Of a stretch of 64,000 nucleotides of DNA, positions 17,411 to 27,999 are shown piece after piece; positions within the stretch are counted from its first letter, which is position 1; every line of letters starts with the position of its first letter. Position numbers and translations under genes: made by a program. Location of the stretch: NCBI GenBank assembly GCA_964484135.1, contig CAZAEL010000001.1, forward strand, positions 1-64,000, given 5' to 3'. The notes beneath the pieces are model-generated. The model had not been told where the DNA came from. It saw nothing but the letters and a program-made list of their open reading frames with translations, and did no database searches. The stretch comes from CAZAEL01 sp964484135 (lineage in GTDB: Bacteria > Elusimicrobiota > Elusimicrobia > FEN-1173).

Positions 17411-18235
17411 TTGCTTCAACGACATTTTTCCGCGTTTCTGCTGGTCGTTTACTCTCTTTTCTCCTTGACCTGCCTGTCCTGGTCGGCGGACTCCTTTGTC
17501 CGCACCCTCAAGCACACTTTTTTCTATCTCGTTTCTCCCGCGACGCTCCCCGTCCTTTCCCAGATGGACCGGTGGGGGGATTTCGGCCAGAACATGGCGC
17601 GGCTCCTCCGGCTGGACCAGAGCCACCGCGATTTGGAAGCGCGGTGGCGGCAGCATCGTCTGGACGACAAGAGGTTCCGGGCGGTGGAGAGGGAGAACGA
17701 GCGATTGACGGCTTTGTTGGGGCTCCGTCCGCGCCCCGCGCATGAGATCCTGGTCGGCCGCGTCTGGGCCTACGACGCCAACGATCGGTTCCACAGCATC
17801 TTCATCCGTCGGGGCCGGCGCGACGGCGTGCGCGTCGCGGACCCCGTGATCGCCTTCCAGGATGGACGGGAAGTCCTCGTGGGGCAAGTGACCGACGTCT
17901 TTAACGAAACCTGCCGCGTCCTCCTCCTGACCGACCCGCTTTCGGCGGTTTCCGCCGCGATCCCCCGGACCGGGGAACAAGGGTCCGTGGAAGGGCAGGG
18001 GTCCGCGCGTCTCGTCCTGAATTACCTGTTCCCGGACAGCGACGTGCGCGTGGGGGACGAGGTGGTGACCGCCGGCCTGGGGGGCATATTCCCGGAGGGC
18101 ATGGCGGTGGGATATGTGGAGTCGGTCGAAGCCGACCCCGAGACCCGGTTCAAGAAGGCTTTTTTGCGCCCCGCCGGACGCTTCAACAATTTGACCGAAG
18201 TCTGTCTCCTTCGGCGTTCTTCCCCTTCCCCATGA
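17411..18235 (+). CDS. mreC: Rod shape-determining protein MreC
   Basis: MreC is a bitopic inner-membrane scaffold linking MreB to PBP2. It starts with TTG five bases after GGAGGAA and has 274 residues. Residues about 7-26 form the membrane anchor, about 60-95 a coiled-coil-like helix (RDLEARWRQHRLDDKRFRAV), and the rest the periplasmic beta domains, with the conserved GSVEGQGSARLVLNYL and GDEVVTAGLGGIFPEGMAVG. It overlaps mreD by four bases. Confidence 0.93.
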   Translation: MLQRHFSAFLLVVYSLFSLTCLSWSADSFVRTLKHTFFYLVSPATLPVLSQMDRWGDFGQNMARLLRLDQSHRDLEARWRQHRLDDKRFRAVERENERLTALLGLRPRPAHEILVGRVWAYDANDRFHSIFIRRGRRDGVRVADPVIAFQDGREVLVGQVTDVFNETCRVLLLTDPLSAVSAAIPRTGEQGSVEGQGSARLVLNYLFPDSDVRVGDEVVTAGLGGIFPEGMAVGYVESVEADPETRFKKAFLRPAGRFNNLTEVCLLRRSSPSP

Positions 18236-18738
18236 AAAACCCCTGGACCTTCGGCGCGATCACCTTCCTGGCGGGCTGGCTCCTCCAAGTCGTTTCTTGG
18301 CGGTTCCCGTGGCCCGCGTCCGTTTCCCCCCATTTCTTGCTGCTCACGGTGTTGGCGTTGGGGAGCATGGGGCATACGGTCATGGCCCAGACCCTGGGCT
18401 TTTTTTGGGGACTTTGCCTGGATGTCTTCGGGTTGAGCCTCTTCGGGACGCAGGCCTGGCTTCTCGCCCTTGCGGGGTTCATCACCGGGCGCTTTTCCCG
18501 GCAACTCAACGGAGAGAAGTTGGCCACGCAGGAGATCTTGGCATTGGCGGGGACCGTTTTCTTCGAGGCGGGCGTGGCCCTTCTGGATTTGTTCTTCCGC
18601 GCCTCCCACGCGGCGCGGCCCTTTTTGCCCGGACGGATGGCCCTTGTCTTCGTCATGAACGCCTTGTTCGCCCCGTTCATCTTCCAGGCGTTGCGGCGCT
18701 GGACGGTTTTCCGGGGAGAGCGCATCTCCCATGATTGA
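18232..18738 (+). CDS. mreD: Rod shape-determining protein MreD
   Basis: A 168-residue, mostly hydrophobic protein with four to six predicted membrane segments, starting inside the mreC stop (ATGA). MreD sequences are poorly conserved, so the call rests on size, hydrophobicity, the GFFWGLCLDVFGLSLFGTQA segment near residues 56-75 that resembles the family core, and the mreC-mreD-mrdA gene order. It overlaps the mrdA start by eight bases. Confidence 0.85.
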   Translation: MKNPWTFGAITFLAGWLLQVVSWRFPWPASVSPHFLLLTVLALGSMGHTVMAQTLGFFWGLCLDVFGLSLFGTQAWLLALAGFITGRFSRQLNGEKLATQEILALAGTVFFEAGVALLDLFFRASHAARPFLPGRMALVFVMNALFAPFIFQALRRWTVFRGERISHD

Positions 18739-20497
18739 GACGCACGCCCCTGTAAACGCCGTCGTCTCCCGCCGGTTGGGTTTTCTGACGCTCCTGGCCT
18801 CCCTGGGGTTCGTGATGCTGGTCTTCCGGCTTTTCCATCTCCAGATCCTCAGCGGCTCCAAGATGTATCTGGCGGCGGAGTTGAACCGGACCGAGATCAT
18901 CCCCTTGCGCGCTCCCCGGGGATCCATTCGCGACCGTCACGGCGAGGTGTTGGTCGGCAACGCCCCGCGGTTTTCGCTTTTCTACTCCGCCCAATCGGTG
19001 TCCCGGGAGGCGGAAAGGGATCTGGAAAAAGAGTTGGCGCGCTGGTTCCAGGGTTCGGAGAAGATCCTCAGGCGGAAAATCGCCGAGGCCCGCCAGACGG
19101 GGAAAATGGTGCGGCTTTTTCCGGGGATTCCCCATCCGGTCGCTTTGGCGCTGATCGAGCAGCGGACCGTCCTCCCGGGCATCAACGTGGTCGTGGAGCC
19201 TCAACGTCACGCGTGGCACGGGAGCCTCGCGAGCCACCTGGTCGGGTACGTGGACGAGATCGGCCCCGCGGAACTGACGCGGCTCCGGAGCGAGGGCTAC
19301 CGGATGGGACAGCTGATCGGAAAGACCGGGGTGGAACGGTCTTATGACGCTGTTTTGCGTGGAGAAGACGGCGGCCTGCAGTTCGAAATGGACGCCGGCG
19401 GGCATCACGTCCGGGTGGTGCGGCAGATCCCCTCCCGGTCCGGCTCGCACGTTTTTCTGACGCTGGACCGCGTTCTGCAGCAGGCCATGGAAGAGGGCCT
19501 GCGGGCCTCTCCCACCCGGCAGGGAGCGGCGGTGGCGGTGGATCCCCGCTCCGGCGCCGTCCTGGCCATGGCCAGCCAGCCCGATTTCAATCCGGCCACC
19601 GGCCCGTTGCCTTATTTGGAAGACCCCCGCCTTCCCCTTTTCAACCGGACCATCCAAGGGGGATACCCCCCGGGGTCGACCTTCAAGCTCATGACCGCGG
19701 CCGCGGCCCTCCAGGAGGGCAACTGGGACGTTCGCCATGACATTGTTTGCACGGGCGTGTACCGGCTGGGCCGCAAAGAGTTCGCCTGCTGGAAGACCCA
19801 TGGTCGTCTGGATTTTTTGGGGGCCGTGACATGGTCCTGCAACGTGTATTTCTATAACGTGGGCCTGAGGACGGGCCCGGACGCCATCGAACGGGCCGGA
19901 CGGGCCTTCGGCCTGGGAGAAAAGACCGGCATAGACTTGCCGTCGGAGTCGGCCGGCCTCCTGCCCGGCCGCCGCTGGAAGAAGGAAACGCAGGGGGACG
20001 ATTGGTATGAGGGGGACACGCTGAACTTTTCCATCGGCCAGGGAGCCCTCTCCACCACGCCCCTCCAGATGGCCATGGCCGTCTCCGCCTTGGCCAACGG
20101 AGGCTTCCTTTGGAAGCCGGCCGTTTTGGAGCGCGTGGTGGACCCGGCGGGCCGCGTGCTTTATCAAAGGCGGACGGAAATCCGGAAACGCGTGGATTTG
20201 TCCGCTCCGGTCTGGGAACTTCTGAGGAGCGGCATGCAGGAGGTGGTGCGTTCCGGCACGGGCCGGGGCGTTTTCCGGCCGGACCTGGTTTTGGGGGCCA
20301 AGACGGGCACCGCCCAGAACCCCCACGGAGAGGACCATGCGTGGTTCGTGGTTTATGCGGGCCATCCGGGGCAGGAGCCGTCTCTGGCCGTGGCGGTCCT
20401 GGTGGAACACGGGGGGCAAGGGTCCTCGGCCGCCGGTCCGGTGGCCCGGCAAGTCATCAACGCCGCCTTCCCCCTTCGGGGAGGGGGGGCCTTGTGA
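18731..20497 (+). CDS. mrdA: Penicillin-binding protein 2 (peptidoglycan D,D-transpeptidase MrdA)
   Basis: PBP2 crosslinks peptidoglycan during side-wall elongation. The 588-residue protein has one N-terminal membrane helix (about 16-36), the pedestal region beginning RAPRGSIRDRHGEVLVGNAP, and the transpeptidase domain with the three catalytic motifs: S316-T-F-K319, S369-C-N371 and K524-T-G526. It overlaps mreD by eight bases and rodA by four, matching its function as partner of the glycosyltransferase RodA. Confidence 0.97.
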   Translation: MIETHAPVNAVVSRRLGFLTLLASLGFVMLVFRLFHLQILSGSKMYLAAELNRTEIIPLRAPRGSIRDRHGEVLVGNAPRFSLFYSAQSVSREAERDLEKELARWFQGSEKILRRKIAEARQTGKMVRLFPGIPHPVALALIEQRTVLPGINVVVEPQRHAWHGSLASHLVGYVDEIGPAELTRLRSEGYRMGQLIGKTGVERSYDAVLRGEDGGLQFEMDAGGHHVRVVRQIPSRSGSHVFLTLDRVLQQAMEEGLRASPTRQGAAVAVDPRSGAVLAMASQPDFNPATGPLPYLEDPRLPLFNRTIQGGYPPGSTFKLMTAAAALQEGNWDVRHDIVCTGVYRLGRKEFACWKTHGRLDFLGAVTWSCNVYFYNVGLRTGPDAIERAGRAFGLGEKTGIDLPSESAGLLPGRRWKKETQGDDWYEGDTLNFSIGQGALSTTPLQMAMAVSALANGGFLWKPAVLERVVDPAGRVLYQRRTEIRKRVDLSAPVWELLRSGMQEVVRSGTGRGVFRPDLVLGAKTGTAQNPHGEDHAWFVVYAGHPGQEPSLAVAVLVEHGGQGSSAAGPVARQVINAAFPLRGGGAL

Positions 20498-21864
20498 AAC
20501 CCGAGATCACGCCCCGATTTTACAGATCACGGGAAGACTCCTGGGCGGGACGTTTCCTCTCTCGCCTGGATTGGAGCCTCCTGTCGGCCGCCGTCCTGTT
20601 GTCCTTGATGGGGCTTTTTTTCATTTACTCCGCCACCCATCACGGCAGCCAGGGGTACGCCTATCTGATCCGCCAGTCCGCCGCTTTCCTGGCGGGGCTT
20701 GTGGGAATGGCCGTCTTCGTCCTGCTGCCTTACCAGGTTTTTTCCACGTACGCCCGGTGGATCTACGGGATCAGCGTCATCCTTTTGATCGGTGTCCTGG
20801 TGTTCGGCGTCAGGTTGCGCGGCAGCAAGTCCTGGTTCGATTTCCATTGGTTCTATTTTCAGCCCGTGGAGGTGGCGCGGCTCGCCTTGGCCATCGGGCT
20901 GTCCGCGTACGCGGACGCGCATTTTCGGCGCATGGGGGAATGGGGAGGTTTGTTGGCGCCCCTCCTCATGACCGGTCTTTATTTCGGCCTCGTCCTCCTG
21001 CAGCCCGATCTTTCCAGCGCCCTGGTCATGGGTCCCATGGCTTTGGCCGTGCTTTACACGGCCGGGGTCCCGGTGGCGCGCCTGGCGTCCTTTTTCATGA
21101 TGGCCGCCCTGGCGCTGGGCATCCCGCTGGCGTCCACCTATTTCCAGCTGGCCGGGGACCGCTTCCAGACGCCGGTCATGTCCTGGATCCGGCGCGCTTT
21201 TCTGGAACGGACGGCCTTCTTTCAGTTGTGGGGGGGCGTCTGCGCCGCCCTGTGCCTGGGGTGGTGGTTCCTGCGGAAGTGGCGCATTCCGGCGTCGTGG
21301 TTCACGCTGGCCTGTTCCCTGGCGGTGGTCGTGGCGGGAGTGGGCGGGTCCTTCGTCGTGGAAAAGGTCCTCAAGGAATACCATCGCAAGAGGCTCATCG
21401 CTTTCGTGGATCCCGGGCTGGACCCCTTGGGCGCGGGGTACAACATCCTGCAGTCCGAGATCGCCATCGGGTCCGGCCGGTTTTTCGGCAAGGGGTATCT
21501 TTCCGGAACCCAGGCGCAGCTGGGGTTCCTGCCGGAACAGCACACGGATTTCATCTTCTCGCTCATTTCGGAGGAGATGGGTTTCGTGGGGGCGTCGTTG
21601 GTGCTGTTGTTGTATTTTTGGGTGGTGTGGCGGGCTTTCGACATCGCGGCGTCGGCGCGGGACCGGTTCGGACGGTTCCTGGCCGTGGCGCTGGGGACGT
21701 TTTTCGCCTTCTCCGGCGTCGTCAACATCGGGATGGTCATGGGGTTGATGCCGGTGACGGGCCTGCCCCTTCCCTTCCTCTCCTACGGCGGGTCGGCGTT
21801 GGTGGGGACGTTTTTGGCCGTCGGTTTTTTGCTGTCCATTCATGTCAGGCGTTTTATCCTGTAG
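20494..21864 (+). CDS. rodA: Rod shape-determining protein RodA (SEDS peptidoglycan glycosyltransferase)
   Basis: RodA polymerises lipid II in the elongasome. I start at the GTG at 20494, overlapping the mrdA stop (GTGA), which gives 456 residues. SEDS hallmarks are GSKSWFDFHWFYFQPVEVAR, the catalytic-loop region DPLGAGYNILQSEIAIGSG, GTQAQLGFLPEQHTDFIFSL and the C-terminal GLPLPFLSYGGSALVG. It is about 80 residues longer than E. coli RodA. The extra sequence lies in the middle, around residues 232-300, where at least one additional hydrophobic segment (FQLWGGVCAALCLGWWFL) precedes the conserved loop. Confidence 0.95.
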   Translation: MKPEITPRFYRSREDSWAGRFLSRLDWSLLSAAVLLSLMGLFFIYSATHHGSQGYAYLIRQSAAFLAGLVGMAVFVLLPYQVFSTYARWIYGISVILLIGVLVFGVRLRGSKSWFDFHWFYFQPVEVARLALAIGLSAYADAHFRRMGEWGGLLAPLLMTGLYFGLVLLQPDLSSALVMGPMALAVLYTAGVPVARLASFFMMAALALGIPLASTYFQLAGDRFQTPVMSWIRRAFLERTAFFQLWGGVCAALCLGWWFLRKWRIPASWFTLACSLAVVVAGVGGSFVVEKVLKEYHRKRLIAFVDPGLDPLGAGYNILQSEIAIGSGRFFGKGYLSGTQAQLGFLPEQHTDFIFSLISEEMGFVGASLVLLLYFWVVWRAFDIAASARDRFGRFLAVALGTFFAFSGVVNIGMVMGLMPVTGLPLPFLSYGGSALVGTFLAVGFLLSIHVRRFIL

Positions 21865-21940
21865 AGGAAAGGCGCCTGCCGCGGCGGGATCACGGAACGA
21901 CGTTGTCCCTCAGCGATTTCATCTCCTTGGAGGACATAAA

Positions 21941-23368
21941 ATGAAAAAGGAAATCATCGCCAATTGCATGCCGGAAGAAACGCGGGTGGCCGTCCTGGAG
22001 GACGGCAAGCTCGTGGAGTTCTTCCTGGAAAGGCCGGCCCTGGGCATGGCCAAGCTGGTGGGCAACATCTACAAGGGCAAGATCGAAAACGTGCTGCCGG
22101 GCATCTCCAGCGCCTTCGTCAACACGGGTTTTGAGAAGAACGCGTATCTGTACGTGACGGACGTGGTTTCCGATTCCAAGGACCGCCACATCGAAAAAAT
22201 GCTCCAGCGGGGCTCCTCCATCATGGTGCAGGTGGCCAAGGAGGCCATCGGCACCAAGGGCATGAAGGTCACCATGGACATCTCCCTGCCCGGGCGTTAC
22301 CTCATCTACATGCCCAAGAGCCCGCACATCGGGGTCTCCAAAAACATCGAGAACGCCCAGGAGCGCGAGCGCCTTCGGCGCATCGTGGAGGAGCTCAAGC
22401 CCGAGGGCGGCGTGATCATCCGGACCGAGGCCGAGAACGCCGACGACCGGGAGCTGCGCCGGGAGATGAAGTACCTGATGCGCCTGTGGGAGAACATCCA
22501 GAAGAAGTACGAGTCCTCCTCGCCGGGCACCCTGATCCACCGGGAGCTCGGGCTGACCTTCCAGGTGGCGCGGGACCTCCTCACCGAGGAGGCCCACATC
22601 TTCATGATCGACTCCAAGGAGGAGTACCGGGACGTCCACGGTTTCGTGGAGATGCTCGCGCCCGAGCTGGCGGACCGGGTCCAGCATTTCACGGGCCGCA
22701 CCGACATCTTCCAGGCCTTCGGCGTGGAGAAGGAGCTCAGCAAGCTGCGTCAGCAGCGCATCGACCTGCCTTCCGGCGGATACATCATCATCCAGGAGGC
22801 GGAATCCCTCTGCGCCATCGACGTCAACACGGGCAAGTTCATCGGGCACAAGTCCCAGGAGGAGACCGTCACCGCCACCAACCTGGAGGCGGCCGCGGAG
22901 GTGGCGCGTCAGCTCCGTCTCCGGAACATCGGCGGCATCATCGTCATCGACTTCATCGACATGCGTCGGCGGCGCAACCAGCACAAGGTGGTGGAGGCGC
23001 TCCAGAACGCCACCCGCCGGGACCGGGCCAAGATCAAGATCCTGCCCATCACCCGTCTGGGCCTGGTGGAGATGACGCGCGAGCGGCGGCGGGAGTCGCT
23101 TTTGTCTTTGATGTCCGAGATCTGCCGCGAGTGCGACGGCTCCGGCCGCGTGCTCTCCCGCGAGTCCCTGTACCTCAAGATTCAGAAGGAGATCGCGGAG
23201 CTGACCCAGGGCCGCGCGGACGGGACCCTGCGCCTGACCCTCCCCTCGGTGGTGGCGGATTTCTTCCGCGACCACCAGGAGACCCTGGAGCGGCGGATCA
23301 AGCGGCCCCTCCAGATCCAGACCGACCCCACGCTGTCCTGGGAGGATTACCGCATCGTCATCGAATGA
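21941..23368 (+). CDS. rng: Ribonuclease G (RNase E/G family)
   Basis: Endoribonuclease for rRNA and mRNA processing. The ATG at 21941, after TTGGAGGAC, gives 475 residues, the size of RNase G and without an RNase E-type C-terminal scaffold. The S1 domain is near 35-125 (SAFVNTGFEKNAYLYVTD), the DNase I-like catalytic domain has the metal-binding Asp residues in AIDVNTGKF and IDFIDM, and the zinc-link region shows EICRECDGSGRVLSRES. Following rodA is a common arrangement. A strong terminator lies just downstream. Confidence 0.95.
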   Translation: MKKEIIANCMPEETRVAVLEDGKLVEFFLERPALGMAKLVGNIYKGKIENVLPGISSAFVNTGFEKNAYLYVTDVVSDSKDRHIEKMLQRGSSIMVQVAKEAIGTKGMKVTMDISLPGRYLIYMPKSPHIGVSKNIENAQERERLRRIVEELKPEGGVIIRTEAENADDRELRREMKYLMRLWENIQKKYESSSPGTLIHRELGLTFQVARDLLTEEAHIFMIDSKEEYRDVHGFVEMLAPELADRVQHFTGRTDIFQAFGVEKELSKLRQQRIDLPSGGYIIIQEAESLCAIDVNTGKFIGHKSQEETVTATNLEAAAEVARQLRLRNIGGIIVIDFIDMRRRRNQHKVVEALQNATRRDRAKIKILPITRLGLVEMTRERRRESLLSLMSEICRECDGSGRVLSRESLYLKIQKEIAELTQGRADGTLRLTLPSVVADFFRDHQETLERRIKRPLQIQTDPTLSWEDYRIVIE

Positions 23369-23372
23369 CCCG

Positions 23373-23402
23373 GGGCCGGGGCGGTCCGCCCCGGCCCTTT
23401 TT
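23373..23402 (+). terminator. Rho-independent terminator after rng
   Basis: A perfect 12-bp GC-only inverted repeat (23373-23384 with 23386-23397) centred on T23385 is followed directly by five T residues (23398-23402). With the central bases left unpaired it forms a very stable hairpin. It ends the transcript that includes the mre block and rng and isolates acs. Confidence 0.88.
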
Positions 23403-23406
23403 GCGG

Positions 23407-23435
23407 TTGCTTCCCCGTTCCGCAAGTGTTAGAAA
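23407..23435 (+). promoter_or_regulatory. Possible sigma70-like promoter for acs
   Basis: TTGCTT at 23407-23412 and TAGAAA at 23430-23435 are separated by 17 bases. The matches to consensus are modest (3/6 and 4/6), but they fall directly between the rng terminator and the acs ribosome-binding site, where a promoter is needed. Confidence 0.3.
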
Positions 23436-23492
23436 CGTTGTGTCACGGCCGTTCAAGGGACCGGAAACCTTTCGTGAAAGGAGACGGTGGCT

Positions 23493-25442
<1,950 letters not shown>

Positions 25443-25489
25443 GACGGATTCGCTGAAACACGCCGCGAAATAGCGTTGAAAAGCGTCGA

Positions 25490-25516
25490 AAAAACCCCTT
25501 GACAAGAGGGGTTTTT
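25490..25516 (+). terminator. Rho-independent terminator after acs
   Basis: AAAAACCCC at 25490-25498 pairs with GGGGTTTTT at 25508-25516. Two more pairs (one A-T, one G-T) leave a five-base loop, GACAA. Because the stem ends in A and T tracts it can act in both directions. Its loop region also contains the -35 hexamer of the next promoter. Confidence 0.8.
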
Positions 25517-25527
25517 CGATGTAAAAA
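25499..25527 (+). promoter_or_regulatory. Sigma70-like promoter for the polysaccharide operon
   Basis: A perfect TTGACA (25499-25504) and TAAAAA (25522-25527) are spaced by 17 bases, the ideal sigma70 distance. Transcription would begin near 25534-25536, about 26 bases before the regulator ATG. It lies inside the acs terminator hairpin. This is the only convincing promoter I see for the following 38 kb. Confidence 0.7.
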
Positions 25528-25534
25528 TTGTTTA

Positions 25535-25551
25535 GAACGTATTAAACGTTC
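25535..25551 (+). promoter_or_regulatory. Palindromic operator at the start of the regulator gene
   Basis: GAACGT at 25535-25540 and ACGTTC at 25546-25551 form a perfect inverted repeat around ATTAA, giving the 17-base GAACGTATTAAACGTTC. It sits at the predicted transcription start and ends ten bases before the ATG of a winged-helix regulator. A dimeric repressor bound here would block its own promoter, so autoregulation is the simplest reading. Confidence 0.65.
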
Positions 25552-25560
25552 AGAAAACAT

Positions 25561-26034
25561 ATGACCCCCCCTCCCCTGCAAGAGGATTTCGCCCGTCTGG
25601 CCGGCGAGCTGGCCGAGTCCCTGAGCTTCAACCGCTCCATCGGCCAGATCTACGGCCTGCTGTACCTCGCCTCCGAACCCATGTCCCTGGAAGACATCGC
25701 CAAGCGCCTGGGCATGAGCAAGGGCAACGCCAGCATCAATTTGCGGGCCCTGGCCTCCTGGGGCGCGGTGCGGCCCGTCTGGGTGCGGGGGAGCCGGCGC
25801 GACCACTACGAGGCGGACCGGAACATCAAGGCCCTGGCCCTTCGCCGCCTGGAGGAGGGGCTGTCCCGGCGCCTGGACATGGCCGAGGAAAAGATGGACA
25901 GCCTCCTGAGCCGGGACGGCGCCCTGCAGGACCCGGCCGTGAAGAAACGGCTCCAGGAACTGCGGTCCCTGGTGGGGTCGGGACGCAAGGCCCTGCGCGT
26001 CCTGCCCAAAATCCTGGGCTTCCTGGCCCGATAG
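25561..26034 (+). CDS. GbsR/MarR-type winged-helix transcriptional regulator
   Basis: The 157-residue protein matches the GbsR-like branch of MarR regulators (the COG1510 type). It has an N-terminal helix, a helix-turn-helix near residues 42-65 with SLEDIAKRLGMSKGNASI, a wing containing VRGSRRDHYEAD, and a C-terminal helical part (LRRLEEGLSRRLDMAEEKMD) likely for dimerisation. No Shine-Dalgarno sequence precedes the ATG, which lies only about 26 bases from the predicted transcript start. It is the first gene after the promoter and operator and is ten bases before the first sugar gene, so it probably represses its own operon. The signal it senses is unknown. Confidence 0.85.
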   Translation: MTPPPLQEDFARLAGELAESLSFNRSIGQIYGLLYLASEPMSLEDIAKRLGMSKGNASINLRALASWGAVRPVWVRGSRRDHYEADRNIKALALRRLEEGLSRRLDMAEEKMDSLLSRDGALQDPAVKKRLQELRSLVGSGRKALRVLPKILGFLAR

Positions 26035-26044
26035 GAGATCTATC

Positions 26045-27049
26045 ATGGCGCAGATCACGCCCCATCCCGATTTTTCCAGCTTCAAGATCGGCTTTCACCC
26101 CGCGGACAAGAAGCGGGTGTACGAATGTTGGGACGAGATCTTCGCCAGCCAGAAATGGACCGAGGGCAAGTTCACCCAGCTCTTCGAGGAGAAATGGGCC
26201 CGCTGGAACGGCCTGTCCTCTGTGGCGCTCTCCAGTTGGGCGGGCGGGGCCATGGCCTGTTTGGAATATTTCAAGGTCAGGGGGCGCAAGGTCCTCTGCC
26301 CCACCAACACTTTCATGGCCACGCCGCTCTCCGTGGTCAAGGCCGGCGCCGAGGTGGTGTTCGGGGACTGCCACCGGGAGGACCTGTGCCTGAGCTATGA
26401 CGCCGTGGTCCAGGCCGCGGCCCAACATGATTTGGCCGCGGTGTGGCTGGTGCACATCGGCGGCCACATCGCCTTCGACACGCCCAAGATCGCGGAGTTC
26501 TGCCGCGCCAAGGGCATCGCTCTGCTTGAGGACTGCGCCCACGCCCACGGCGCCTCCTGGAAGGGACAAAAACCCGGCGCTTGGGGCGACGCGGGCGTCT
26601 ATTCCTTCTACGCCACCAAGTCCGTTTCCACCGGGGAGGGGGGCATGCTGGTGTCCCGGAACCAGGGCCTCGTTGATTTCGCCAGGAAGTACCGCAACTA
26701 CGGCAAGTTCGAGCACGAGGTGGAGGGGCTCAACTACCGCATGTCCGAGTTCACCGCGGCCCTGGGCGCGGTGCAGGCGGACCGGCTGGAGGAGATCACG
26801 GCCTGGAAGAACGAGGCGGCGCAAAAGCACCTGGACCCCCGGTACGCCAAGCGGGTGCGGTTCCCGGAGGGCATGGTGTCCGGGTACTACAAGTACATCG
26901 TTTTCGAGCCCGTGGAAAAGTCCACGGGCAAGGTTTACGACAAGCTGTGCCATGCCCTCATGAAGCGGGGCGGGTCCTTCCCCAACGCGGAGTGGGTGGC
27001 GCAGAACCATTGGTGCGTGCCGCTGTACTACAATCCGGAGGTCAGATAA
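26045..27049 (+). CDS. DegT/DnrJ/EryC1/StrS-family aminotransferase
   Basis: PLP-dependent sugar aminotransferases of this family aminate keto-sugar nucleotides. The 334-residue product has the N-terminal substrate loop (SQKWTEGKFTQLFEEKWARW near 36-55), the LLEDCAHAHGASWKG segment with the cofactor-pairing Asp, and the PLP lysine K192 in YSFYATKSVSTGEGGML. RNYGKFEHEVEGLNYRMSEF near 219-238 is the usual active-site segment. It is 30-40 residues shorter than typical members, mainly at the C-terminus. The next gene, an epimerase, starts one base after its stop, suggesting the two act on the same sugar. Confidence 0.88.
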   Translation: MAQITPHPDFSSFKIGFHPADKKRVYECWDEIFASQKWTEGKFTQLFEEKWARWNGLSSVALSSWAGGAMACLEYFKVRGRKVLCPTNTFMATPLSVVKAGAEVVFGDCHREDLCLSYDAVVQAAAQHDLAAVWLVHIGGHIAFDTPKIAEFCRAKGIALLEDCAHAHGASWKGQKPGAWGDAGVYSFYATKSVSTGEGGMLVSRNQGLVDFARKYRNYGKFEHEVEGLNYRMSEFTAALGAVQADRLEEITAWKNEAAQKHLDPRYAKRVRFPEGMVSGYYKYIVFEPVEKSTGKVYDKLCHALMKRGGSFPNAEWVAQNHWCVPLYYNPEVR

Positions 27050-27050
27050 C

Positions 27051-27992
27051 ATGAAAGTCATGGTGACGGGCGGGTCCGGGTTCATCGGGTCCCATGTGGT
27101 GGACAAGCTCAGGGACAGGGGGGTGGAGGTCCGGGTCTTCGACATGATCATCCCCACCTTCCGCAAGGACGTGGAGTTTTACCACGGCAGCCTCCTGGAC
27201 CTGGAGGCCCTGCGCATGGCCATGAACGGGGTGAGCGCGGTGTACCATTTGGCCGCGGTGGCGGACGTGAAGGACGTGTTCGAGGAGCCACACTACTCCG
27301 AGACCATCAACGTGCGCGGCACCATCAACGTGCTGGAGGCGGCCCGCCGCAGCAAGATCCCCCGGGTCATCTACGGCAGCACCACCTGGGTGTACAGCGA
27401 GTGCGCGGGGGAGCGCGTGGACGAGACCACGCCCCTCTCCGCGCCGTCCCACCTGTACACCGCCACCAAGATCGCCTCGGAGTACTACTGCCAGAGCTAC
27501 TCCAAGCTCTACGGCGTGGACTTCACCATTCTGCGTTACGGCATCCCGTACGGCCCCCGGGCCCGGTCCGGCGCCGTGGTCCCCATCTTCGTGAACAAGG
27601 CCCTGAAGGGCGAGCCCCTGACCCTGGCCGGGGACGGCATGCAGTTCCGCAAGTTCGTGTACGTGGAGGACCTGGCCGAGGGCAACGCCCTGGCGCTCAA
27701 GCCCGCGGCCAAGAACAAGATCTACAACCTGGACGGGCGGGAGAAGATCACCATCAAGCAGATCGCGGAGACGGTCCAGAAGATCATCGGCAACGTGAAG
27801 ATCGAGCACGGCCCGGCCCGGCCGGGGGACTTCGGCGGCAAGGAGGTCTCCAGCGAGCGGGCCAGGCAGGATCTGGGGTGGGAGGCCAGGACCCCTTTCG
27901 AGGAGGGCGTGCGGCGGTACGTGGCCTGGTTCAAGGAACAGCAGAAGAAAAAAGAGGAGGAAGGCCGGGCCCTGCACCCGGACCTGAAATAG
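27051..27992 (+). CDS. NAD-dependent epimerase/dehydratase (extended SDR)
   Basis: A 313-residue nucleotide-sugar SDR. The Rossmann motif GGSGFIGSHVV is at residues 6-16, the serine of the active site in YGSTTWVYSE, and the catalytic pair is Y136 and K140 in LYTATKIASEYY. GIPYGPRARSGAVVPIFVNK marks the substrate region. The tail after about 295 is charged (QQKKKEEEGR). It pairs with the preceding aminotransferase; whether it is a 4-epimerase, a dehydratase or a reductase cannot be read from the sequence. Confidence 0.88.
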   Translation: MKVMVTGGSGFIGSHVVDKLRDRGVEVRVFDMIIPTFRKDVEFYHGSLLDLEALRMAMNGVSAVYHLAAVADVKDVFEEPHYSETINVRGTINVLEAARRSKIPRVIYGSTTWVYSECAGERVDETTPLSAPSHLYTATKIASEYYCQSYSKLYGVDFTILRYGIPYGPRARSGAVVPIFVNKALKGEPLTLAGDGMQFRKFVYVEDLAEGNALALKPAAKNKIYNLDGREKITIKQIAETVQKIIGNVKIEHGPARPGDFGGKEVSSERARQDLGWEARTPFEEGVRRYVAWFKEQQKKKEEEGRALHPDLK

Positions 27993-27999
27993 GGCTCCC

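Noticed and set aside
16199..17980. A 593-codon minus-strand open frame opposite mreB and mreC
   Set aside because: It is opposite clearly conserved genes; in DNA this GC-rich, stop codons are rare on the opposite strand and such frames arise from codon bias. The translation is His/Gly/Arg-rich without family features.
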